A stretch of DNA of 64,000 bases, taken from Bicyclus anynana. Its lineage: Eukaryota; Arthropoda; Insecta; Lepidoptera; Nymphalidae. Positions 35,517 through 46,460 of the stretch are shown piece by piece. Under the pieces are notes generated by a model, which saw only the letters and a program-made list of their open reading frames with translations, ran no database searches and was not told where the DNA came from. The translations under genes and the position numbers were made by a program. Each line of letters starts with the position of its first letter. Position 1 is the stretch's first letter. Location: the NCBI RefSeq assembly GCF_947172395.1, contig NC_069100.1:6045989-6109988 (forward strand). The letters are read 5' to 3'.

Positions 35517-35839
35517 AACAACAAATAAAATTCAGAGGATAAAATACTCGACCACAATAACCTCATTAATAACATTTTATCCTCTGAGTAAAATTGTAAT
35601 GACGTAAAACGTCATTGCATATAGATCAAGACGTATAGACAAGACAACAAAGTGACAGACGTCATTTTCATATAAAACGTCACACACATTAGGAACAGAC
35701 CTCACCAACGACGGACTCATAAAACTTACATATCAAATTCTGCAACATCATTCATATATTCAAAAATAGAATCAAGAAGAAGCAAGAAAACCGAAGAAAG
35801 AAACCTGCACCTATAAAATATTATAGTCAGTATTCAACA
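35509..35839 (+). repeat. BEL1 3' LTR, 331 bp
   Basis: TGTTGTGAAACAAC..TTCAACA, preceded by a purine-rich GGGGGGGAGCA that may be the polypurine tract. The 5 bp after it (GTTCC) do not match the 5 bp before the 5' LTR (TATTC), so a target duplication is not visible. Confidence 0.88.
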
Positions 35840-36298
35840 GTTCCATTTATTATGTGAACAACAAGCTGTGGTTCATATATAAGTGATGAACCTTAAAAAA
35901 AATCAAAGTTTACAAACAAATTAAAACTTTACTCTACTTTATAAAGAACAAATAAGAAACTATAGTAATGCATACATTCTTATACAAATTAAACATTATA
36001 ATATACTTCTACCATATTAGTAATTTTTTATATTTAGTTTTTTAAGTAATTACAACCAATACATATAGATTACAACCTTCATGTTGGTAATAAATGCCTT
36101 AAGAAAGATGTTTTACATTTGTGTAATTAGTTTTAAGACACAGTTATATTAACTACATACCAATTTAATAAACATTTATCAAATAAATGTAAAAAATGGG
36201 ATTTAATAAAGTTAATTGAATAATGAGTATGACCATCTTTCTGCTTATCCCTCAGAAAAGAAGAAGATGACCATCTTATTGATATTATTTATTTATCA
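35840..36298 (-). other. BEL2 3' non-coding region, proximal part
   Basis: AT-rich, gene-free sequence after the BEL2 pol stop; continuous with 26592-26930 if BEL1 is disregarded. About 800 bp in total, long for a BEL 3' region, so an eroded extra reading frame cannot be excluded. Confidence 0.6.
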
Positions 36299-39200
36299 TT
36301 AAACTGTGACTGGCAAAATACAAAGTTTTGACACGGGTCTTTTAAATACAGAATCCTTGCACTTAAGAGTCACCACACGGGTCAAGTTGTCTTGTCCCGG
36401 ATGCTTCTCCAAGATTCTACCATACAACCATCTAGATGGTGGAAGATCATTTTCCATCACAAGCACTACATCACCTATATTTGGTTCAGGTGTGACCTTT
36501 GACCATTTGTATCGATGCATAAATTGAGTGAGATATTCTTGTGACCATCTACGCCAAAAATGCTGTACCAAACGCTGAGTAAATTGCCACCGTTTAAGGC
36601 TAGTGACGTTAGAATTTTCATAATTAGTGTCAGGAGCAAGGATTAAAGGTTCTCCTATCAAAAAATGACCTGGGGTAAGTGGAAAGGGGTTTTTTGGGTC
36701 ATCGCTTAACTGAGATATAGGTCTTGAATTTAGACATGCTTCTACCTGTGCCAGGACTGTTACCATCTCTTCATAGGTAAGTTTAGCATTCCCAATTGTT
36801 CGTTTCAAGTGATTTTTTGTAGATTTAATGCCGGCTTCCCACAATCCTCCAAAATTGGGTGCATGGGGTGGAATAAACTGCCAATTTGTTCCATTGGTTG
36901 ATAACCAATCTGCAATTTCAATTGCCACAGTTGATTTTTCTTCTGCTAACAAATTCTTCAACTCTTTGGAAGCACCAACAAAATTTGAGGCATTATCACT
37001 GTACAAGGTTTTACAAATTCCACAGCGTCCCGCTGAACGCAAAACGCTTATAAGCTGCCAAAAATCCTTGACTGGTCAAATCGGTTACTGCTTCCAAATG
37101 AATTGCTCGGGTTGCCATACAAATAAACAAACAAATGTACCCCTTATATGATTTATGACCTCTACCCTTAGATGTTCTGAGGTATACAGGCCCTGCATAA
37201 TCCAAACTACTTTCATAGAAGGGTCTATTTACTGTTACTCTGGCCTTGGGCAATTGCCCCAAAAGTTGTTCTCGTTTTTGAGCTGCATATCGTACACACT
37301 GAACACATTTTCTTATATAAAACTTCACCCGATTTTTTACATCCAAGATCCAGTATTTTGATCTTAAGTAGTTTACCATTACTTGCATACCTCCATGCAG
37401 AGTTTTATCATGTGCATCTGCAATTATAAGATCAGTAAGATGTGCTTTAGCAGGAAATATTATTGGATGCTTTTGGTATTCCTCTATTTCAGCATTTTCC
37501 AATCGACCCCCAACTTTCAAGATTCCTGAATTGTCCAGATACGGAGTAAGAGAGGTAAGTTTACTTTTTCTATTAATTTTGCCTTCCTTTTTTAAATCTT
37601 CTATCTCCTTTCCAAAATATTGAACTTGCATCTGTCGAATGCAGATTAAGAGTGCCTCATTTATTTCTTCTGCTCTCAACCATTTGGTTTTTTGGATTTG
37701 TTTTTGAGGTAGCCATCTCCTACATAAGGCAATTACTCTTACAAGTCTTCTTAGTGTTCCAAATCTCAACAACATATTCTCATGATCTCTAACAACTGCA
37801 TGATGAACCGTTTTTGCCTTTTCTTCAATGGTTGTTTCATAGGACTTATTGTTATCCAACAGAATCTCTTTATTTTTTAACCACATAGGTCCTTCTTTCC
37901 ACAATCTTAGATCCTTTAATTCAGAGGGTTTAACTCCTCGAGATGCACAATCTGCTGGATTATATTATAGTAATAATTTCTGACACTCGATTTGCTATAA
38001 ATGTTTTCCACCTTCCAGGATGACTGCTCAACCAGGCAAGTACTACTGTTGAGTCAGTCCATGCCTTTATATTTTCCCTTGGTGTATTTAAAACCTCTGA
38101 TACCTCCTTCAACAGTTTAGCCAAGAAAACGGCTCCACAGAGCTCTAGTCTGGGAATTGACACTTGCTTTATTGGAGCAACTTTAGTTTTAGAGGTTACT
38201 AAAGCAACATGCACATTTTTATGTTCATCAATAACTCGAACATATATTACAGCTGAATATGCTTTGTTGGAAGCGTCACTAAAACCATGCAACTGCACAC
38301 ATGTGTCACCCTTACTAATATGTATCCATCTTGGAATTATAAATTTCATAAATTCAGTAAGTTCGTTTCTATAACTATTCCATTCAATAGACTAGGTGTG
38401 AGCTCTTGGTCCCACTCGATACCCGATTATTGATGGGGCTAACCAACCGAGTGGGTCGAAGAGTCTTGAAATTTCTGATATAACCTTTCTTTTTGTTACA
38501 GGTCCAGAAGATTCAGGAAGCTGCACACTATATTGGAAACTATCTGAGATTCGGTCCCAGGTAAGTCCCAAAATTTTAAATATACTGTCAGTTTTAATTT
38601 CCAGTTCCTCGATTCCTTTTTCTCGCATTCCCTTTAGCAACTCATCATTATTGCTGGACCACTTTTTTAATATGAAGCCTCCCTTCCTTAAAATTTCCTT
38701 TATTTCTTGGTGAAGTTGTTTTCCTTCTTCAATATTTTGGCAGCCACTCAGCAAATCATCCATATAAAAATCTTGTAAGATTATTTCAGATGCTGCTGGG
38801 AAATTGCTTCCTTCATCACGTGCAAGTTGCTGCAGTGTTCTAACAGCTAAATATGGAGCTGACGCAGTTCCAAAGGTGACCGTGAGTAATCTATAACTTT
38901 TTATTACAGATTCTGGATTGGTTATATCTCTCCACCAAATACGTTGGAAATTTACATCTTCCTTGCTCATTTTTACTTGCCTATACATTTTCTCTATGTC
39001 GGCAACAAGGCATATTGGGTTACCACGCCAGCGCATGATCAAGGTACGCAAGTCATCTTGGAGGGTAGGTCCAATCATCAAATTGCTGTTTAATGATTCC
39101 CCATTTTTATCCCTACATGAGGCGTCATAGACAACCCGTACTTTAGTTGTATCCTTCTCTTCCCGAATCACACAGTGGTGTGGAAGATAAACTGCTTCAG

Positions 39201-41773
39201 GTTCATCCTCTTCATTATTAGGTACAACTTCTAGATGACCTAAATCTAGATAATCTTGTATTACATTGCTATACTCCTTTTGCAATTTTTTATTTTTTGA
39301 CAATCTTTTTTCCAGCATGTCAAATCTTTTTAAAGCAATTTCTTTACTGTTACCATACTTGCATGGTGGGTTGCTGGACTTAAAGGGTAACTTCACAATG
39401 TATCTTCCATTTTCATCTCTTTTAGTTGTATTTTTAAACATTTCTTCACATTTTATTTCTTCTTCAGTTAACAACCTTTTTTTGTTTTCTTTTGGTTCAG
39501 CTTCTATTTCCCAAAACTTCTGCAATAAATCCCTTTCAGATATTTCAGTGTGCATACTGATAATTGAAGTGCAACATGTCTGTGAACTGCTTATATTGCT
39601 GTTCCCAACCTGGCCGGAGACTATCCACCCCAATGTTGTATTTTGGGCCATTGGATAGCCTGGCGGACCCTTTAATATTCCATTGATTAACACTTGTCCA
39701 TAGACATCCGCACCTAACAAAATATCAATCTTATTAGGTGTATGAAATAATGGATCCGCTAGTTTTAACTTTGACAACTCTTCCCATGCTTGCAATACCA
39801 CCTGTTTTTCAGGAAGGAAAGAAGTTAGTCTTTTTAATACATGTGCCTTAACAGTTATGTTATATGAAGGATCTTGGAGTGATTGTAACTTCAATAAAAC
39901 TACAGCCTTAGATACTACTGACCCTTGCTGATCACCACCGAGGCCTATCACATTACTTTCAGTATATATTTTATTCAACTTCAGAAGCTGCTCTGTGATA
40001 AAGGATGCTTGAGATCCTTGATCTAATAATGCTCTTACAATAATACTATAATTGTTTCTCACCTGGACCTTAACTAAGGCCGTTGCCAATAACACTTGAC
40101 AATGAATATTTGAGAAACAAGTTACAATATTGCTCAACTTAACTTCCTTTGGTTCTACGGTACTACTACTTTGTGCCAGTGCTTGTGATTTCAAATGACC
40201 TTCTCGTGTCTCTGCACCCGTAGGATGCAGCAATGAATGATGTCGCTTATTACAAATTTTACACTTAATAGGCAGACGGCAAGCGAAAACAGAGTGGTTA
40301 CTATGGAGGCATCCAAAACATAAACGTTGATTTTTAACAAATTCACGCCGTGACTCAACAGATTCTTGTGCAAATTTTTTACAATTAGCCAGTTTATGAT
40401 TATCTTGACAAAAACCACAAGATTGAATTTTATTATTCACTACATGCAAATTTTTGACAGTATGACTCCTTGAGCCTTTAGAATTTTTATTCTCCAAGAA
40501 CTCCAAAGAGCGAAATCTTTGTTCTAGGAATTCCTTAAAATTTTTAAACGTAGGAATGTCCTCCGATGAATCACTTAATCTAACCTCCCATAGTTTTCTA
40601 GATTCAGTGTCTAACTTTAAACAAAGAATATAAATTACAATAACATTCCAATGCTCTGTATTAATACCTAAATTATGTTATCGCCGTTTAGTGTTGGAAA
40701 TAGTAGTCTGTGACGAACATGACGTTGCTCGATCTCGTGTTGGCTTCAGTGTGCTCGTGGCGTTCGAGTCGTCCACATCTCTTGTTGTGTAATTCTTTAT
40801 GGGTTACTTGGGATAGTCGGGTAGAGTGACTTGAGTGGAAAAGGGGAGTGTTTGATATCAGTAAAAGGCGCCTTTAACCCTACACACATCGTTCGCAAGT
40901 ACGTGACTCCACTCAAGGTCATTGTCTGCCATTCTAGGCTCTTATTTTGGTTACAGTTTGATTTGTTAATTAAGTTGTCCTGACAAGTGTTGTGAATCAT
41001 AACCTTTGTTCGACATTAGTTTTCTTATATTTGAAATCACCTTTTGAGTCCTATAATAATTATCTAAAGCACACAAACATTCATTACTTGTATCTAAAAG
41101 CTCCTTTAATGATGATGCAGACTCAGTTGTTACATTTCTTTGGCTCATGAACCTTTTCAGTATACCATCTGCCAAGTATCTGTTATTGTTGTACCTCCTA
41201 TCTAATTGGTCCCAACACATTTGGTAATTTTGTGATGTTACAGGTATGTGTCTTAGCAAGTGCTCTGCCTCCCCTGATATGTGTGTCTTAAGGTAATGTA
41301 ATTTTTGAACTTCGTCAATTTTAGAATTACTGTGAATTAAGGACCTGAATAAGTCCCTAAAACTTAGCCATTCGTTATAATTTCCTGAAAATATAGGTAT
41401 GGATATTTGAGGCAGCTTGACACTTGTGCCTTGTGTCTTTAATATCCAAACCCTGGGAAGCACTACCACTAGGCCTATATTCACTAGATTTTTTTAAAAT
41501 TTGTTTTAGTTCAGATTTATAATCAATATATAACTCTTCAGCCCTTTCATATAGTTCACCCGAAAAATATTGATAGGTTTTCAATTCATCAGTTGCTAAT
41601 TCCACAATTTTGGTATGATTGTTCATAAATGTTGTAAACTGACATTCTAAACTGTCCAACCGAGCTTCTACGTATGTTTCTGTTAACCTAGTTTTTGGAC
41701 TCTTTTTAAAGTTCACTTGAGCTTTTTCGATATTGTTAATTAAATTGGATTGCACTCTGTAGAGAGCCTCCAT
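36299..41773 (-). pseudogene. BEL2 gag-pol of a second BEL/Pao retrotransposon, broken
   Basis: Read on the minus strand from ATG at 41773. Gag (41773-41060) has a frameshift near 41450 and is interrupted by about 380 bp of foreign sequence (about 40672-41056). It resumes to zinc knuckles (CFGCLHSNHSVFAC, CKICNKRHHSLLH), a protease site (RALLDQGSQASF), and reverse transcriptase (VADIEKMYRQV, YGTASAPYLAV, DFYMDD). TAG at 38392-38394 and a frame break near 37960 bracket RNase H (HGFSDASNKAYSA, WTDSTVVLAWL). Integrase follows (CVQCVRYAAQ, SLDYAGPVYL, LYSDNASNF, FGGLWEAGIKS) with a one-base frameshift near 37030. It ends at 36299. Related to BEL1 but a different lineage. Its LTRs are almost identical despite these breaks. 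Confidence 0.88.
40672..41056. other. insertion of unknown origin in BEL2 gag
   Basis: On the minus strand the gag frame reads LCALDN, then about 380 bp without gag similarity, then LGINTEHWN, which is the normal continuation in BEL gag proteins. The inserted bases have no evident terminal repeats. Edges are estimated from where gag similarity stops. Confidence 0.5.
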
Positions 41774-42058
41774 CTTGTTTTATCACTCACTGACACACTA
41801 TGACTATGAAACCGCTTCAACAAACCCGATGTCCCGAGTCGCCGCCACCGGCAGCAGACCTGCCACCTCTCGTACCGTCTCTCAGACACGAAGGCCGAAC
41901 ACGATGCTCCGTCGGGCCTCGCCCGTAGGACTCCGCTGGGTGCAGCTTGGCGTGGCTTGTATACCGCTTGCTCAATGCGCCTTGACGTCGACCACGAGGC
42001 AAATTTGTAGTTGTACTTCTCGTGTTTTATTGCGTATCCGGCACGAAGACCAAATTTA
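41774..42058 (-). other. BEL2 leader and primer-binding site
   Basis: Immediately downstream of the 5' LTR (minus strand) is TTTGGTCTTCGTGCCGG (about 42039-42055), comparable to the TGGTCCTTCGAG of BEL1. The remaining leader is GC-rich and has no convincing gene. Confidence 0.6.
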
Positions 42059-42256
42059 TGTTAAGTCTTTCTTTAACCATTACAAAAATAACAAATTTAT
42101 GTTATAAGACTTTCTTTATTAGTACAACTAAATACCATTACAGAAATAAGAAAAAAGGTTATCGCTAGTGTTAAGTCGAGTCAATGTGTCATTGGCAATT
42201 TTGCTTTGGCATAGACATTTTTTTTTTTTTTATGGTTTCAGACCACAGATTAAACA
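42059..42256 (-). repeat. BEL2 5' LTR
   Basis: TGTTAAG..TTAAACA on the + strand; pair of 26396-26591. It is followed by the AAGAG target duplication and then 28S rRNA sequence. Confidence 0.9.
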
Positions 42257-42261
42257 AAGAG

Positions 42262-42302
<41 letters not shown>

Positions 42303-42311
42303 ATGACTATG

Positions 42312-42377
<66 letters not shown>

Positions 42378-42380
42378 GGA
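42257..42380 (+). rRNA. 28S rRNA gene fragment, part 2 (R2 site region)
   Basis: AAGCGCGGGTAAACGGCGGG, then the R2 target CTCTCTTAAGGTAGCC (uninterrupted), then CCTCGTCATCTAATTAGTGA. It continues part 1 exactly after removal of BEL2. Just upstream of the R2 site the hexamer CTATGA is repeated about four times where normal 28S has one. It ends at TTAAGGA, where a LINE is inserted. Confidence 0.92.
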
Positions 42381-45300
42381 CTGACTGCAGTACCAATCCT
42401 GGTACTGTTACAATTGAAAATTTTTTAAACTAGAAGATACGACAACGGAGATGCACTGTAACATTAACCTTGTACACCAAAACATACAGAGCATCAACGG
42501 CAAGGAATTAGAAGTTGAACTATTTGTAGAAAAATTCAATATACACATTTTATGTATTACGGAGCATTGGCTCACTAACTGACAGCTGTCAGTTCTTAAT
42601 ATTAATAATTATTCATTGTCAAGTGTGTTCTTCAGAAGGGCTGGTCATGGTGGCTCCTTAATTTTCTTACATAATAACTTAAAATGTAAGGATAGAAAAG
42701 ATATAGTTAGTCTTTCTGTGGAATGCATTGTTGAACTTTCTTGTGTGGAGTTGGAACAAATTATTATAGTATGCGTGTACCGACCCCCTCCTGCTGACTT
42801 TGATCAATTTGAAGAGGTAATGGAAGATGTAATGAGGCGATTGTGCACATCTTCCAAACAAATACTGATTTGCGGCGATTTTAATGTTGATATTCTAACA
42901 GAAAACACAAAATCTATTAGATTTCTTAACTTATTCAAATGTTTTGATTTGACGCATGCTTTTAACGAACCTACTAGGATAACCGCAACTTCAGGTACCT
43001 GTCTAGATAATATATTTTATAATTGTGTGCTTGAGAAAAAGAAGATAATAAATAAATTAAGCTCTGATCATAGTGGTCAAATAATTACTATCTTAAATAA
43101 TAAACCCAATAGCAATCAATAGGTAATGTGTAGGCCAATATCTGAAAGTAAATTAAAGCGATTTAAAAACACAATTATTTCTAAAATTCCAAGTCTTGCA
43201 TTTGAAAATAATCATCCAGACATGCTCTTTGGTACACTTTTCAAGTCAGTAGACAGAGAGTTTAGTAAAATTTTTAACTTTAAACGCATTAATGCTAGCC
43301 AAAAATTAAAGTTTGGCGAATGGGCTACTGTAGGCATCTATAAAAGTAGAGATAAATTGTACGAGTTGTACGAGGAAAAACAATATAATCAAACGCGAAC
43401 TTATTTAGATTACGTAAAAAGTTACTCAAAAATTTTTAAACGTGTTTGTATTCTTGCGAAATCGTTACACATCAAACAGAAAATAATTGAGTCTGAGAAC
43501 AAGATACAAACCACCTGGAACATAATTAATAGAGAATCAGGAAAAATCAAACCGCGGGATATGAGTTTTGAATTAATTGTCAATGACAAAAAGGTAAACA
43601 CTGATATCGAGGTTGTTAATGCCTTTGAAGATTTTTTCCAGAATGTTCCTATCTTGTTAACTGATTCACTAGATTCGTCTGCTACGGAAGCCCAGAGACT
43701 ATTAAGAGGCAATGTTAAAGAGTGCAACGTTCTTTTTGAATTTCACCACATAACTGTATCAGACATTAAAAGATCTTTCAATTTATTAAAATTAAAAAGA
43801 ACCGGAGATCTGTGGGGCATGTCAGTGAAAGTAATATCTAATATAATTGATATCATTGCTCCCCACTTAGCTATTATTTTTAATGAATGTGTGGACTTAG
43901 GTATTTTTCCGAACCTAATGAAGCATGGCAAATTGATACCACTTTTTAAATCAGGAGACAAATCAGATCTTAATAATTATAGACCTCTATTTTCTATTTA
44001 ATTATTATAGATATATATTTCTTCTTTCTTCTTCTTCTTCTATAGACCGATTACAATATTGCCAACACTTAGCAAGGTCTTTGAAAAAATCATATTAAAT
44101 CAACTTTTATGTCATTTTAATTTAAATAACTTGCTTCATCCTGAACAGTATGGTTTTACAAAAGGTCGCAATACAACTGATGCAGGAGCTAAACTTTTAA
44201 AACATATTTATGAAGCATGGGAAGGTTCTAAGAATGCAATTGGTGTGTTCTGTGATCTGTCCAAGGCGTTCGATTGTGTTGACCATAACACGCTTCTACT
44301 CAAGTTACGGCACTATGGCATCAAAAGTGTTGCACTCGATCTCATTGCCTCTTATCTCAGTGATAGAACACAGAAGGTATGCATAAATGATATAAAGTCG
44401 CACGGTTCCACTACCATAATGGGCGTCCCACAGGGTTCAATTCTGGGTCCTTTTCTATTTTTAGTGTACATAAACGATTTGCCATACCATGTCAGCGGCA
44501 TATGTGAGATTGTACTGTTTGCTGATGATACATCCTTAATTTTTAAGTCCGACAGAAATAAAGATAACTCTGACGACGTAAACCGTGCCATATCGCATGT
44601 GTCGCATTGGTTCACTGCAAATAATCTACTTTTGAATGCTAAGAAAACAAAATGTATTGAGTTTTCATTGCCAAATGTTATAAAACTAGATAAGTCTATA
44701 ATGATCGATGGTGAAACACTAGAAATGGAGAGTTCCACAGTTTTCCTGGGAGTGACCTTGGATTGTAAACTTCAGTGGGGTGCTCATATAGAAAAACTGT
44801 CTGGTAAACTTAGCTCAGCGGCATTTGCCGTGAGAAAAATAAGACAGTTTACTGATGTCGATACAGCTAGGCTTGTTTATTTTGCGTACTTTCACAGCGT
44901 AATGTCTTACGGTATTTTATTGTGGGGCAAGGCTGCCGATATACAATCTATATTTGTACTTCAAAAAAGAGCAATTCGAGCAATATATCAATTAAAATCA
45001 CGCGAGTCCCTTCGTCAAAAGTTTAAAGAAATAGGTATACTAACAGTAGCCTGTCAATATATATATAACTGTATAATATATGTAAGACAAAATATTAATT
45101 TGTACAAACGAAAAGGAGATCTAAACCCACGTCTTACTAGACACGGGCATAAGTTAGTTATTTCTGCATATCGTCTCCAAAGAGTAAAAAAATCTTTTGT
45201 AGGTTTGGGTGTACTCTTCTATAATAAGATCCCCAAGACTGTGATGGACCTGCCAATGCATAGCTTTAAGCAATGTGTTAAAAAACATTTACTTAGTCGA

Positions 45301-45596
45301 GGGTACTACAACATTGATGAGTTCCTTAATGATAAAAATGCTTGGAGGCCGTTGGATCAGCTTCCACCTTCACACAGGAAGTAAAACTATAACAAATGTA
45401 AACAGTAATTGTTATCAATTGTAAATTATAATACTGTATGACTTTTTCAAAAGAGCAACTGTTGTGTTTCTTGCCGGTATCTTCTCAGCAGGACCTGCCT
45501 TCCGAACCGGTGGTAGAATCTTTACAAATAGTCAACTGACGTGTCAAAAGCGCTTGTAAACTGAGCCTACTTGAAATAAATGATTTTTGATTTGAT
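42381..45596 (+). mobile_element. non-LTR retrotransposon inserted in 28S, ORF2 decayed
   Basis: One long ORF2 frame from ATG 42451 to 45384, interrupted by TGA near 42580, TAG at 43120 and a 57-bp pyrimidine-rich insertion near 44000. An APE-type endonuclease is visible (LVHQNIQSING, CVYRPPPADF, ICGDFNVDI, SDHSGQI), then reverse transcriptase: YGFTKGRNTTDA, CDLSKAFDCVDH, GVPQGSILGPFLF, and FADDTSLIF with the catalytic aspartates. The 3' end is a TGATTTTTGATTTGA-type tail. There is no ORF1, so it is 5'-truncated or of an ORF2-only type. It looks Jockey/CR1-like, not R1 or R2. Flanking TTAAGGA on both sides (42374-42380, 45597-45603) is the likely target duplication. Confidence 0.82.
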
Positions 45597-45618
45597 TTAA
45601 GGAGATTCCCGCTGTCCC
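45597..45618 (+). rRNA. 28S rRNA gene fragment, part 3 (up to the R1 site)
   Basis: GGAGATTCCCGCTGTCCC is the 28S sequence immediately upstream of the R1 cleavage site (normal: GAGATTCCCACTGTCCC then TATCTACTA). The next base begins an R1 element. Confidence 0.88.
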
Positions 45619-45932
45619 CCGCGGCGGCAAGCTACGGGAGTTCGCGCATCGGTGGCACGCGAGGCGGAGCGCTCTGGACCGTGGACCACAATAGTCGAAG
45701 GTGATGCAGAATCAGGCGTGGACCGCGGCGGGCCCAGGGATCTCAACGTCGTGTGTCGTCCAGCCCCAGAAGGGGGAGAGTGAAGAAAAGGGACAAGGAA
45801 CGAAAAGAGAAATAACTTGTAGGGAGTCAAGAAGGCGTCCCGGGAACACGCACAGAGCAAGTACCGGGTTCGCCCTCCCTCGATTCGGCCCAAATAACCG
45901 AGAGGTTGAAAGGGCCATGGGAGGTGGTGGGT
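45619..45932 (+). mobile_element. R1 subfamily A, internal-deletion derivative
   Basis: Nine bases of the R1-A 5' end (CCGCGGCGG) are joined directly to the last 300 bp of R1-A (from CAAGCTACGGGAGTTCGC). The rest matches the full-length neighbour's end with about one difference. It is followed by TGTCCC and the next R1. Confidence 0.85.
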
Positions 45933-46460
45933 TGTCCCCCGCGGCGGTCGGACGTGTTTGCGCGAGCTCCGCGAATTTTTCGATCTCTTAAAATTCATTT
46001 CCTCGGAAATATTAGTGCTTCGCAAACGTGAAAGTGCTCAGTGTGCTTGTGATAACGCCGCCTTCCCCCTGGTTGGACGTTCATCCCTCGGGAGCACAGG
46101 GATCATCACGAGACAGGACTCCATCAGTTAAGTTAGGTTAAGTTAGCATAGTTTTACTTGTAATTAGTCGTGTAAAAACATCCTGTTAGTATTATATTTG
46201 ACAATTTGCGTAGTGTATATTATTTAGGTTTAGGTTAGAGCATACCTGTGCACTACTATTAGGTTAGATAGTTAGTTTAGGCTACCACGTGCGACGCACA
46301 TGTTCGCACGTTGTTTTTAGGTTATAGTGGCATTGACAGTGACGTTGTCAGTTGCGGTGACGTTGACTTTGACATCGACGGTGACGTTTGACGTTAACAG
46401 TGACGTTGAAGTTGAGTTGACTTTGGCAGCTGGTGGACACTGAGTCGGACCAACTTCAGT

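Noticed and set aside
26926..35844. A 5-bp target duplication for BEL1
   Set aside because: The flanking 5-mers are TATTC and GTTCC; they do not match, so no duplication is claimed.
42310..42340. An R2 element at its target
   Set aside because: The R2 target is intact apart from a small upstream repeat expansion; no R2 protein motifs occur in the window.
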